NCBI GenBank assembly: GCA_017590115.1
Contig: JAGGNK010006448.1
Span: 8,976,099-9,040,098, forward strand
Direction of reading: 5' to 3'
Origin: Montifringilla adamsi
Lineage: Eukaryota > Chordata > Aves > Passeriformes > Passeridae
Length of the DNA: 64,000 bases
The translations under genes were made by a program, and so were the position numbers. Shown piece by piece: positions 41,418 through 53,282 of this stretch. Below the pieces are notes generated by a model. That model was not told where the DNA came from and ran no database searches. It saw only the letters and a list, made by a program, of their open reading frames with translations. Within the stretch, counting starts at the first letter, position 1, and every line of letters begins with the position of its first letter.

Positions 41418-42110
41418 GATCAAAGGATAATTCAGACTGGGACATGAGGACTTTAGAGTCCAGCGCCTGCTCCAAGCATGGCCAATTGTGAGGTTAGACC
41501 AAAATGCTCAAGACTTTCTCCATCCTGGCCTTCAAAACCTCTAAAGATCTAGACAGAGACTACATAACTTCATAGGGCAACCTGGTCCACTGTCCTAAAG
41601 GGGATAATGCTTTTCTCCTTATAGCCATTCTGAACTGCTCTCGTTTTAGTCTCAGACTCATTATCCAATGTCACACCATCTTGCTGACCCTTTGCTGAAT
41701 TTTCCTATTTTTGATGGGTTTTTTGTTTTTTTGTTTTTTTTTTTTTTTTTTTTAATTATGAGCCCTAAAGTGGATGTAGGAGCTAGATGAGGAATGTTGA
41801 GTAAAAGGGATAATCACTTCCCTTGATCTACTGACTGTGTCCCCATAAATACATCCCAGGATTCTGCTGGCTGTCTTTGCTGTCTAGGCATACTGTCTTG
41901 GCTGATGTTCAACTTCTGCCCACTTCCCAGCTATCATTTCCCAACTTGTATTGCTGGTCAGGGGATTTTACGTCCCAAGGGCAGGGCTTTGCTTTAGTCT
42001 TTGTTGAATTTCACTATGTCCTTGTCAGCTCATTCCCCCCATTTTCTATTACTCTCATAATGACAGTGCTACCTTCAATAATATCTACGGGTTTCTGTGA
42101 TTATTAATTT
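41418..42110 (-). mobile_element. CR1 LINE fragment (3' end and part of ORF2), decayed
   Basis: Read on the plus strand, this is the reverse of an avian CR1 3' end. Recognisable phrases are TCCAGCGCCTGCTCCAAGCA, GGCAACCTGGTCCACTG, TTCTCCTTATAGCCATTCTGAA, ATCACTTCCCTTGATCTACTG, CCAGGATTCTGCTGGCTGTC and GTTGAATTTCACTATG. The last is the complement of the codons for the CR1 reverse-transcriptase word around MKFNKGKC. CR1 elements copy themselves through an ORF2 endonuclease/reverse transcriptase. This copy is 5'-truncated, has many substitutions and is interrupted at 41718-41753 by a T-rich tract where an expected internal portion is missing. The 3' end lies at the left edge. It cannot be active. 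Confidence 0.85.
41718..41753. repeat. T-rich tract inside the CR1 copy
   Basis: TTTTTTG units run into more than 20 consecutive T residues. The tract sits between two parts of the minus-strand CR1 that are not contiguous in an intact element, so it marks a deletion, a slippage expansion or a small insertion. Confidence 0.85.
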
Positions 42111-42379
42111 GAATATGCCTTCCTGTTATACATGACTTAATACCAATACTCTTTGAAATGAGGCACTGTGCTTGTACAATGGAACTAAAGGTTTTTGGCT
42201 CTGTTGAACATACATATCTTGACCTGTCATAAAAAGATATTTATCATTTGCTTTTTATCATCCTTACAACTGACCACCAGAACCTGGATTTTTTAGCTCT
42301 TTTAATTCTATCTGCACTCTATCTTAACTCAGAGATTCCTGTTATGATTACTCCTTCATAGTATGGCTTGTCACAGTGT
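42111..42379. other. Spacer between divergent CR1 copies
   Basis: No gene or repeat was recognised between the 5' ends of the two CR1 fragments. It may contain further unrecognisable CR1 5' sequence, since the right copy blends gradually into it. Confidence 0.5.
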
Positions 42380-43190
42380 TGAAGATGAGTAAGAAGGAGG
42401 ACCCTGATTATTAACAGTCCAGTCAGTCTCACTTCAGTCTCTGGAAAAATTCTGGAAAAGGTTATTTTGAGCGTTATTGAAAACCACTTGAGAGACACTG
42501 GTGTCATTGGTCATAGCCAGCACAGATTCACAAGGGTTAATCATTAAGCTGGTTCTGCTTAACCAACTTAATTTCCTTTTACAATAAGATACTTCAACTT
42601 ATAGACCAAGGCAAGACAGAAGATGTGATTTTTTTTTTTATTTTCATTTTTTTTAATTTTAGCAAAGCTTTTGCTACTGACTCTCATACTCTCTTCAGGA
42701 CTCATGTCCAACATACAGCTAGATAAATCCATAATACATTTGATGAGGAATTGGCTAATGCATTTGACTCACACTGGGATGGTGGCAGTCATCAGTAGGG
42801 TGCTTCAACATTTAATTTATAAACCCTGTCCTCTTCAATATTTTTATAAATATTCTGGATGCAGGAATTGCACATTAGTTTTGTCAGCAATATAAAATTA
42901 GGAGGTGCCATAGGAAATGCAAGGGTAAAGGCCTTTCAGAGACATCTGGATAGAATACAGAACTTCAATCACCAATGCTATGAAATTGAATAAGAACAAG
43001 TGCTAGATGCTACAGCTAAAATTGTGTAATCCTTGTTGTACATATAAATGGGGGGCTGAGAGCTTGGAAAGGATCCCTCTGGAAGCAGATCTGGGAGTTT
43101 GGGTTTACTCTAGGTACTTGTGCCAGGGAGTAGGGTTTGATGATCCCCACTGATCCCTTCCAATTTGAAACATTATATAATTCTATGAAT
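42380..43190 (+). mobile_element. CR1 LINE fragment (reverse transcriptase domain to 3' end), decayed
   Basis: Plus-strand sequence follows the CR1 ORF2 order: AGTCAGTCTCACTTCAGTCT, CACTGGTGTCATTGGTCATA, GCCAGCACAGATTCAC, ATACAGCTAGATAAATCC, CCTCTTCAATATTTTTATAA, ATTAGGAGGTGCC and the 3' tail CTGATCCCTTCCAA...TTCTATGAA at 43151-43189. The catalytic FADD-type motif of the family is read here as FVSN at 42880-42891, so the enzyme is dead. There are further stops and frameshifts, a T-rich patch at 42628-42660, and an internal deletion joining the region near 43100 directly to the tail. The preserved ATTCTATGAA end is the hallmark of CR1. It belongs to a different CR1 subfamily from the minus-strand neighbour, judged by the different 3' tails. 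Confidence 0.88.
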
Positions 43191-46100
43191 CTTTGACTTT
43201 TGTATAATTGAATTAAATATCTATTGTTTCTGTGCTCACAGCTATGGAGTTTCTCTGAGACTCCCATTCAAAGTTTCCCTGCCTTGACACATCAGCACAT
43301 TTCACAGATACACTCATAGTTTAGTTCCAAGATAATTCAAATATTATATAAAATAATTTCCTCAGTCAGTAATTGTGGAACTTTGTTCCTCAAATGATCA
43401 CTTCTTATAAGTAGGAAAACTCTTATTACTCTAGAGTGTTTATTATGTATTGTGTTCACCAATAGTTTGGTGTAATAGAGCATATTTGTAATAAACTTCT
43501 GAACAGTTACTTGAAATACCTTTTCAGAAAATCAGGAGTGAATGGTACTATAAATGAAAACTAGAAACAGAGTGTAAATACAATGCTAAAGGCACAGACA
43601 ATCCCATTACTTGGAACATATCCTTTTGTTTGTTTCTGTGTACAATATTCAGCACAGATTTTTATAGTCAGGCAATTATTAATAACTTTTAAATAGTAGC
43701 AGCAATTTATTTTGCATGTTGTTTCATGATAACATTGTAGACTACTAGAAGCCAAAAATTTTAGGTTCCATTAAATCATGAAGTCTAGAAATCCCCCTTA
43801 TTAATACTGGTAATAATAAAAAGTTGCAAATTTTGATTAATTGTTCCTGCGTTGAAGTGGCATCTATTAAAATTTGAGAGTGCAGCCATGCTTTAGCTGT
43901 CATAACTGGTTTGTTACCCACATTCAGCAGATCTTTCCTTTTACATGGTACTCAGAAAATGCTAGTTCAGATTCATTGAGATAAATGGAAATCATTATGT
44001 TGAAATTATTCCCTTAACTAAATATTTTATAATGAAGACACTATATGTTCTATGAGGGATTAAAATGAAAAAAGTAAAATATTATGTATGATGCTAACTC
44101 AAAGACAAGCTACCATAACAAATTGAGAAGGGCATTCACGATAAGCCCCAGTAATCAATCTTAAGTATTCTGGTGGTCTGTTAACACAAATTGTGGTAGC
44201 ACCTGTGCTCAAATGGCATTTAGCTTTCCTTGGCAGTCTTTCATGAGTCCTTTCCTACCTTTTAAAAAGCTTCGATCTAAGAGTCCCTATCGTACTGCAA
44301 AAAACAGATGTAATGGCTGCTTCACTAAAACCATGATCTGGGAGATGTAAAAGCAGAGATCAAATTTATAAGAGATACCCTGTTTCTAGTGAAATATAAT
44401 GTGTTGTGACTCCCTCTGGGGTATAATAAAACTTACTGTTATCTTAAAACTATTTCTGGGAGCTGGACAGGAAAGTCATATACAGCTTGACCTTTACCAA
44501 TTCATGCACACTTTCCATGGGCTACTTGAGTCAGTTAATAAATTCTTTTAAATCACTCTGGGAAGTGCTATAGATGCATTTGGTGCACTACTCTGCTGTC
44601 TCTAGCTCACCATAGAACCTGAGCTCCAGACACAACAGATTTAAGATAAAATAGGCCTCCCAGCTATGACTTCTGTCTTCTGTGTGTCTGCATGATTGAT
44701 AGGATAGGTATTAAAAGTTAGGCACATTAAATGCCTTTGCACCTTTGTCTCTGAGACAGAAGCAGACACTGATTACAAGCCTATTTCCCAGGTTGCTCTC
44801 TAACAGTAAGAGATTCTTATAAAGGGAGTAACACCATTTCTTCTACAGTCAGAGATTCCTAAATTTCTTTGCAGCTGAACACAATTTGCAATGTACTTTA
44901 CAGAACGAGGGGAAGATGTGATTATACAAATACTCAATAAACTATAACCATTATGGCTACTTAGCCATTCTATGAATCTAACCCCCTGGTTAGGTAATTG
45001 CCATGCAGGGATCTAGCAGAAAAGTAGTTTTTTAATAAAGAATGTGTTTTAAATCTAACTGTGTGTTATTTCAAATTATTCAGGCAGTTTTAAGTTTGAA
45101 GGAAGCAGAAAAAATATTTTGTTGACTGGCCATGTCATGCATGGAAGATGAACAGAAGAAATTAATTCTGCAGGTCACCTGAGAACCTAGAGAGTGGTGG
45201 ATGGAAAGGGGTTAAATGTCACAGTCCAACACATGCAAACAGACTTGTTTGTGATGAAAAGTAAACTCTGGTCAAGTCTTGTTACATGTGACTTTGTTTG
45301 TTATAGATGTGGAGTAATCTATCCTCAGAAATTATATTTGATTATGAAGATAATATTTGACAAGGAACATGGAGGACTAAAAGATGTAAGCACCAAATGA
45401 AAAATTTGGCATTCAGTGAAATATAAGTAAGCTCAAATATTAAGAAATTTCTCCAGAAACATCTACAAAAAAATGAAATCTTTTGGTATGCAACAGAAGC
45501 ACAAGAAATTGTCTCAAAATATGTCTTTGTGTATACAGATATAAATGTATAAGTACATATTTGTAATTGATACAATACTATGGCTCAAGTAATAATATAA
45601 AGCAGGAAATTATAAAGACTATAGAAGTACGTTTTGGTTGGAAATATTAAATTACCTCCACAGGAGACGGCTTTAAAATATATAATACTCAAGCACTCAA
45701 GCAGTAAATGCAAAAAATATATGCAAAATAACTTCCAAAATATATAACATCCTAATTTTCTTCTCTTCCATGCTGTCACATATCACAAAAATATTACTCT
45801 TCTTTATTTTGACATCTTTTGTTCTTAAGGAAGGAGATGAGAACAGAGCTGTGGGAAAGGCTCATAAACAAAGTGAAACTCCTTAAAGTTGTGCGCATTA
45901 CTTAAATGACTACTTGCATGTTTGCAATTACTGAAGAAAATATTTTTTAAAATAGATTAATATCTTTAATTTGCTGTTTTGGATTAAATACTTATGTGAC
46001 GTGTCTGTGGAATAAAACACCAGAATCTTCAGCTAAAGATTTTCTTCTTTAGAATTTCAATATAGTGAAGAGACCCTATTAGATATGATGTTTACTTCTG

Positions 46101-49100
46101 TCTATAATTCTATTTTCTTAATTTAATCACCCTATAGAAAGCCATTAAAAAAATACAAGAAAGAGAATAAAAAGAGTAAGTCCAGAATTTTTTTTCATCG
46201 CTATTGTTGTAGATATTTTTAGGAAGTCATTCTCTTAGCCTCACATAATCAAAAGAGTGCTAATACGATTTAAAAGATCTGAACTGTACAATGTTTCTAA
46301 TACGAAAATTTCTAACAAAAGAAAAACTACCCCAATAAGATATTAAATTGCTTCTGTTAATAATTATGAATAAGTACTCTGATGTGCTCAAATATTTTAA
46401 TGATCCCTAGCATTTATTTTTGGTGAACTACAGTATGTCACTTTACCTCTTCAGTTACTTAGGTATATTGTCCACAATTCAGTCACACATCATCTTTATT
46501 AGTATTTAGGCATATAGGCTAAAGAAAACAATCTCGACTTCTTCCACAGTCAATGAAGAATTAAGTCCTTAAAAGGCTGCTTCACCCTAAAGTTGTTATT
46601 CAACTACCTTAAGAAGGGGCAAAATACCCTCTGCAGGTTCAACTTTTTTCTACTGCCTGAAGATCTGGAATTAAATGGCTGCATTTGTATGCCTGAAAGA
46701 GATAAACATGAATTGCATCCTTAACCTGTTGGACTCTAACAAATGGTTCTCATCTGTTTGCTTCAAATAATTTTTCATAGTATACTCTGTATTACCTCAA
46801 ACCCATAAATTTAAGGCAATGTTTTAATAGTTTAAGCAGTATTTGCATAAAAATAGTGTATTAATATTTACTATATGTGTATTACTGCTCCTTTCTACTG
46901 TTCTCCATCTGTACTTTTTCCATTGTAATTTTTTCTATTTTTACTATTGATGAGTGAGTACATGATTAATTATTTAATTGCATCATTAAGAATAGAATGA
47001 GTCAATATTTTGTTGCGTAACACCTTTTAATGACATTAATTTAAGGCCTCTTAACTAGTCCTTTTACAACATTATAGACAAATTCTTCCTTATCTTCGCA
47101 CATGAACAAAAAACCATCTTTTTTGTGGTTATTTTATGTCCACAGGAAATAATTATGAAAATGTTATGAGTATAGCAAACATAATGCTTATTTTAGGATT
47201 TCCTGTATTATCTGTTAACAAGTCATCAGGTAATCATCACTGATTTATACAACATGTAAAGGAGTTTTACAATTCCATTACTTTCCTCTGGAGGAAGAGA
47301 TAAATTCTTACTGCTACCCAGGCAGACCAAACTATATGAAGTGGTTTAAAATCACTGAGCTATCATGACATACCTAACTCTATATCCTAAATCTGGTGTT
47401 CAAGATTTTATTGAAGTGAGACTGAGTTGTCAGAACTACAGAGTAGATACAGTTCAAAAATTAGTGATGAGCATATAGGTGGTTGCAGGTTTATCTTGTT
47501 CTTATTCTAAGAATAAAATTAGTGTCACCTACAGTTCAAGATACTCTTTTTAATGCTCATGGTTTCCAATTCAGTAAATGCCGTTAATTAAAATAAAAGT
47601 GTTTATTGTGCACGGTGTATAAAAGGGAGAAAGGAGCTTATTAACTTGCACTATTACATCTGAGGTAATAGGCCTTTGAATCCTTAAGCAGCTTTTATCT
47701 GATCAAAGTACATTTCTAGTATATTGTTTTCTGTATCTAGAGACCAAGTCTTAGAAGAATCCCAGAAGACATTTTTTTCTTAAAACTAAAATCTATTATA
47801 ATAATGATTCTAGAGGTCTTTTTTTAACTTTGCCAAAGAGATAGAAAATATTACTGTGGACTTTGACTTCATCCAGTATCAATGCCTGGAACCTGGTTAT
47901 TTTTCAGGAGCTGAACTTCTCACCACCTAACTCAGGTCGAAGTTCACTAATGGTTACATGCAGATGTGAAATACAGTCATACTCCCCTGTAGTTGGCTTC
48001 AGTCACTCATTATCCAGTAGCTGGATATAGACCTAATTCACCTCTGGTAGCTGGCATTTCAACCTTCAAACTGCCTGGCCACTCTGCTCTCTTGTTCTAT
48101 CTGTTGGCTTGTGTGACTGTGAATTCTCTAGTAGCTCATATATGAGGTTGAAAATGGAGAGGTCATGCCTGTAGAAGATAGTCAGAATTTATTTCAAAGA
48201 CAAGTAGACTGTGGTGATAAAGTTTGACATTTAATCTAGCAAGGAGTTAGGAAGTAAGCTATGTAATGGGAATAGGTCATGAAATTGTACAAAACAGCAC
48301 AAATGGATAAAGTAAAATCTAAACCAATCAGTTTCGTCAGAATTCTACACTTGCCATTTTTCCTGTTATAGCAGCACTGACACTTACCATACAGATTAAT
48401 GGACAAATGCTCATTAGTATCAGAGTCAAAATTGTGATATAGAAAGTTTTTTAAGCATCAACTCAGATTCTCTTGTGTACACTTCTCCTTCACATATCAT
48501 TTTGAGTGCTAAATTTAATGGAGACAGTCTCTTGTAAGCAGTGAGCTGGTGATTTTCAATGAGTCCTCAACATCTTGGTTTGCTCAATGGGGAGAACGTA
48601 GAGCCAGGGAAGGTCCCTGTCCCTTAATCTTAGGTACATGTGGGCTCATATTTATCCACTCAGAAGTTCCCAGCTAAACTGTGAAAGCCCAAACATTTCC
48701 TGAGATTGTCTAGTGCAAAACCTGTAGTTTTTACTAATAAATGGGGGAAAATGATCTGATTTAGTGGGTGACAGTGCCTGGTTTAATTTTATGATGGTTG
48801 CCATCAGGATATTAACTTTATATAACTCTTTATGAAGGACAGAATGGCTTAGGTGAGAAATGTATAGACTTTAAAAACTTAAAAATATTTTAATGTATTT
48901 TTTTTTACCTTTTTGAAAGTAGAAAATATTTTGCATTGAGAAAAGCACTTGGGCATATTCATCATTGTCCATAGTTCCGAGAAGTCAAATCCCTCAGGCA
49001 GTAAAGCCCTCAGGACTTAGTAAGTTAGTACAGCTGATATACAGGGCACTGTTGTTAAGAGTTCAGTCTAACAGTGGGAGAACGGTATGATTCAACTTGA

Positions 49101-51180
49101 GAAGAGATAAAGGCAAAAAGACTGACATTTGAGCAGTATAATCAGAGAAACTGGGAGGCGAGAAGAATTGCAGCCAGACCATAACTGTGATCTCTCTCTA
49201 AAAAAGTTTGAGAATCCTTTGTCCATAGAAAATCACTCAGACTGTCAAGTCTTCAGGGATTAATGTACCAAAATAAATTTGCCTTTTTTATATGAAAAAT
49301 ATTTCAGCCCTTCCTTCATGTCCAGACATTTAAATGTCAGCATGGTGCTAAATGTTCCTCTTGTATTACAAAGTGAATCAGAGCTCTTTAAAGGAGCTGC
49401 TAGACTTTTAGTTTGGTTTGACAGAATAGTTATATAATTAAATGAACCAATAGGACTTTGTATCTACTAAATTTGATTCTGAGTGGTTACTTGTTAGTTC
49501 ACAGCCCCCAACAACCCTAGACACATATTTTGTGATTTAGCAATTAATTAACTAGTATCAGTACTATTTTTTCAATATCTTTCAAAGAAATTCTTATTGC
49601 CATTTACACAAAATCACAAAATAAAGGTTACTTTGATGTGCAAGCAATGACTCAGGAGCACAAGCTGCCATTCAGCTATTCAGGCCCCCAGTGAAGCACA
49701 GTTTACTGCATTTCATTATTTGATACCTGTTCATATTAGAGCATTTTATTCTAGGTGGAAAAAAAAAAACCACCTTTTTTTTCTTTTTTTTTTTTTTAAT
49801 GGCCATGATGTCTGATGCATTATAGGCCTTCTTGGATTCCTTATATGGTCAATCATTTTTATACAACAACAAACTACCCTCAGTTTCATTTTTATTTTCT
49901 TCTTCAGCATTTAAAGTCTCTGCTGAAAGCTCTCAAAAAGCTTGCTTCTTCTAGTAGGTGCCTACTGTGCTCAGTTATCATTCTTGCTTAACATTTATGC
50001 AAGAGACAAGTTTTGCCTTGCTTCTGTTTCTAACTGATAGTGCATGACAAATGAGAGCTTCACAGGTTTTTTTTGCTTAAAGACTTCTTAGGAAATCTCT
50101 ACTTTTCTCCTCTTCCTTCTGCCATCTACACACAATCCTTCCTAAGCTAAAACAAAGCAATGTTTCCCAGATATGTGTTTTTATTCATATACATTTCATT
50201 AACATTTTATATATTATTACAAACATATTACACACAATCTTTTGTTATCTTCTGATTTTCCCACTGAATTTGGAGAGGGGAAGGGGAAGCTTTTTTCTTG
50301 CAAGTTTTGTAATTTAAGATCAGAATATTTTTATTTAAAAATGCAAAAGTGATTTTCTCTCATTTTGGATGATTATGTGAAACTTATTTTCATAGATTAC
50401 ATGATAACTGTTGATTGTTTCATTTTAAATTTTAATACAGTGATGATCTAATCCACTAATCCTTACTGAAGGCAATGGTAGGAACCTTCAGTTATCCATG
50501 AGAACAGCAGTTCAGCAGGCACTCACAATATGTCAGAAACATAAACTCCTACAACCAAATATAATGATTTATTGATCTCTGAATCTTCAAATTCCTAGCA
50601 CTGGTACTTCTATTTCTGTCAAAATTAAATGAAAAGCAGAAATCTTATTCATAATAAGAACAGGAATACAAACTCTTAATCCAGCATAATTTTATGCATA
50701 ACACTTGTAGGACGTTATAGCTGGATAATTTTCTGAAGAATTCCACGTTATGTTCAAGAATATTTAAATGCCAGGAAAGTAAAACATGTGAGAAGCTCCC
50801 TGCAGCACTGACAAAAATAAAATGCAACATTTTATGGTGAATTTTCAAGAAAATATACTGCATTTGATTATTTTGAGTTTCGAAAATCTCATTGAAATTA
50901 TCTGCTACTGAGGAATGAAAGACTGGCACAGAATCAATAAATATTCAGAGAATGTAAAGACCTCAACAGTATTCCACAAAGAAAACATTTGGGCTGCTTA
51001 GCATATGCATGCTTTGAATACCCATTTAAAACAGGGAATTAGAATCAAAATGTAGTTTTCAGAACTTACACTTTTTCTTAGGCTTCTAGGGTTTGACTGG
51101 AGAGATAGTGGGTACTCAGCTCATTGGTAAGTAAGATCTCAGGAAAGGACAGGGTCCTCTCTGATTGCAAGAGCCCTCAC
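43191..51180. other. AT-rich gene-free stretch
   Basis: No gene recognised over about 8 kb. Regions near 47860-48140 and 48540-48720 are slightly richer in G+C and could be eroded repeats, but no family is recognisable. A hexamer inverted repeat around an A11 run (AGGTGG...CCACCT) lies at 49753-49775, followed by a T/C-rich tract to 49798. Confidence 0.6.
49753..49798. repeat. A-run / T-run low-complexity tract
   Basis: Eleven A residues flanked by AGGTGG and CCACCT, then T8-C-T14. Simple sequence with small hairpin potential. Confidence 0.85.
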
Positions 51181-51560
51181 TGTGAGAGATGCCAGAAACC
51201 AGTAGCACGACATTTTCAGCCTCCAATATCTCCAGGCAGAGTTTATTTGCAGAAAATAGATCGGCCCAAACGACTGCACCTAACACAGCCTACCATAAAA
51301 CAGAGGGACACAGTGCAGCATATCACAATTTTGTAAGATGCAGGTACAAACAGGGAAAGCAAAAGAAAGAGAAGGGTCAGACGTATCAGTCTTATGTCTG
51401 ACATATACAAAGTGACATGGTGGTTTTGGGGTGTTGGTTGGGAGTGTGTTATGTTCAGGCTGAGATAGGGATTTATATCAGTAAAGTTGAGTTTATGTAA
51501 GGTTAATCGTTGGATACCACACCTAATACCCATTCAGAGCAGTTTAGTGGCTCCCAGGAT
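51181..51560 (-). mobile_element. Possible LTR, minus strand, family unknown
   Basis: In the reverse orientation the segment has a TATA-like TATAAAT at about 51470 and a poly-A signal AATAAA near 51245. The sequence then runs about 70 bases to CTGGCATCTCTCACA, ending in CA at 51181. This order (TATA, AATAAA, short tail ending CA) is what an LTR would show. A clear 5' TG end and a target-site duplication were not found, and a 96-codon open frame here has no recognisable product. It may instead be unrelated sequence. Confidence 0.28.
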
Positions 51561-51669
51561 GAGAATTCTTTGCATACAAATTTAATATCTACAGTCTATT
51601 TTATTGCATTTCATCTGGTCAATGTCATCTGATTTCCTAATTTATGCAAATAATGGAACTTCAGAATGT

Positions 51670-51749
51670 ACAGTTCAAGTATCCATTTCACAGTTTAAAG
51701 TTTTGCAGTTTAAAGTTTTACAGTTCAAGTATCCATTCCACAGTTTAAA
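51670..51749. repeat. 50-bp tandem duplication, 1.6 copies
   Basis: ACAGTTCAAGTATCCATT(T/C)CACAGTTTAAA occurs at 51670-51699 and again at 51720-51749 with a single mismatch. The interval contains a further internal echo (TTTTGCAGTTTAAAG / TTTTACAG). It lies between two LTR-like segments. Confidence 0.92.
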
Positions 51750-52104
51750 AGAGAACATCCGTTATTTAGCTTTACACAGGTAAGAAGATGCTGAGATTAA
51801 TTTTATCTCTAAAGGCTTTATTGGGCAGAAAAGTGTTACTCCATTTATGTCCACACAAACAATCTGTATAAGGATTACTCACTTAAGGTATGCAAAGGGG
51901 TAAAGAAATAAGGACTGATTATACAGAAACGTGAAAAAACGTAACAGATCATCAAATCCCTGACTGCATTTCAGTATAGACTTCTCCTTTGAGATCTCGG
52001 GTACAGTGCTTTCTACTACATATGTATAGATTAAGTTGCAAAACAGTCCTGAAGTTCCTATACTGCCTTATCAGTTGAGAATATGATCTCCCCAGAATTG
52101 CTAT

Positions 52105-52425
52105 GCTGGAGCAGGTGGATTCCTGAAAGAAGGCTGTGAACCCATGGAAGGCCCATGCTGGAGCAGGTTCCTGGCAGGACCTGGAGATCTGTGGAAAGAG
52201 CATATCTTGCTGGAGCAGGTTTCCTTGTAGGACTTGTAACCCCTATGGGAGATCCGAACTGGAGCAGGCTCTTCTTGAAGGACTGCACCTCAGGAAAGAG
52301 GGATGCACGTTGGAGTAGTTAATGGAGAACTGCTGGCTGTGGAATAGACTCACATGGAATAGACTCACATTGAACAGGTTTGTGGAGGACTGTCTCTCGT
52401 GGAAGGGACCCCATGCTGGAGAAGG
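52105..52425 (+). repeat. About 51-bp tandem array inside the LTR
   Basis: Seven occurrences of GCTGGAGCAGG or one- to three-base variants are spaced 52, 52, 49, 51, 59 and 47 bases apart. The 59-base spacing coincides with an extra 15-bp tandem duplication, GGAATAGACTCACAT, at 52341-52370. Spacers are also partly repetitive. This is a minisatellite-like part of the LTR. Confidence 0.85.
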
Positions 52426-52731
52426 AGAATGACTCTTCTCCCTGGAGAGCAGCAGGAACAATGTGTTATGAACTGACCATAACTCCCATTCCCTGTCTCC
52501 CTGTGCTGTTGGGAGAGAGAAGGTAGAAGGAGAAAAGGGCAAAGGGAAGGTGTTTTTAAGACTTATTTTGTCATTATCCTGCTCTAATTTTGTTAGTAAT
52601 TATTTCAATTAAAATTCCCAATTTAAGTCTGCTGCGTCCACTCACCACACTTGGTGAGTGATCTCTCCCCATCCTTATCTCAACCCATGAACCCTTTGTT
52701 ACGTTTTCTATGCCCTGTACACTTATAGAAA

Positions 52732-52753
52732 TGAGTGAGTGAGTGAGTGAGTG
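52732..52753. repeat. (GAGT)n microsatellite
   Basis: Five tandem GAGT units inside the right part of the LTR, ATGAGTGAGTGAGTGAGTGA. Simple slippage expansion. Confidence 0.93.
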
Positions 52754-53282
52754 GCTTTGGTGAGTGCTGAGCATCCAGGTAGAGTCCACCCACTACACAC
52801 GGCATGATATTTTTGAATCATTCTACTGTTATAGTTTGACATGCCAAAAGCAGCTAGAATTAAAGGCAGATAGTATGTCTTAGAAAATTCTTGTTTTAAA
52901 AAAAAATAAATATTAAATTGTTTAAAAAAAAATGTTTGAATCCCATTCCTGCAGAACACTATATGTTAAAAAAAATCCAAAAATCTTTGAACTAGTTATT
53001 TGACAACTTGTTTTCTGAAATACCAGCTTTTACAATATGACCCCCCCTACTACCCCAGTTATACGCCATTTCATAGATAAGCACAAACCAAAGCTAGTTA
53101 CAATCAAAATAAAACATGTTAGTATTTTCCTAAGTCGATTCCACTGACATTTCATTGCTACTAGATTAAATCAGTTCTTAACCATTGTCATTAGATAAAA
53201 TCTCTTCTTAAAGAGATGTCCCAACAAAAATTGAACTTGAATTATTGAATGTCTTTCTTTTCTCTTTTTCTCTGGAAATGCA

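Larger units (their letters stand above)
52021..52792 (+). mobile_element. Avian ERV LTR of the GCTGGAGCAGG-repeat type
   Basis: The left half is an array of about 51-bp units, each with a core GCTGGAGCAGG or variant (52105, 52157, 52209, 52258, 52309, 52368, 52415), and GGACTGCACC/GGAAGGGACC-like phrases between. The right half, AACTGACCATAACTCCCATT, GGTGTTTTTAAGACTTATTT, GGTGAGTGATCTCTCCCC, TATCTCAACCCATGA and a GCATCCAGGTAGAGTCCACC ending, matches my memory of a common bird endogenous-retrovirus LTR. The usual AATAAA is decayed here (TTTCAATTAAAA near 52605). Boundaries are uncertain: CTACA occurs at 52016-52020 and 52793-52797 and may be the target-site duplication, but the left end would then read TATG rather than TG. 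No retroviral coding sequence is attached, so it is probably a solo LTR. Confidence 0.6.

Noticed and set aside
44960..44990. CR1-like tail word CCATTCTATGAATC
   Set aside because: Only the short word matches; the flanking sequence does not continue into CR1 on either strand.
49753..49775. Hairpin AGGTGG-A11-CCACCT as a terminator or regulatory hairpin
   Set aside because: Six-base arms around a homopolymer are too short to be meaningful, and this is vertebrate-type DNA where intrinsic terminators are not expected.
52105..52425. CRISPR-like array of regularly spaced repeats
   Set aside because: The repeated words are short and variable, the spacers are themselves related, there are no cas genes, and the segment fits a bird LTR.
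51181..52645. Single 1.46-kb insertion bounded by CTCAC at both ends
   Set aside because: The right-hand CTCAC falls inside sequence that continues as part of the GCTGGAGCAGG LTR, so the match is most likely coincidence.
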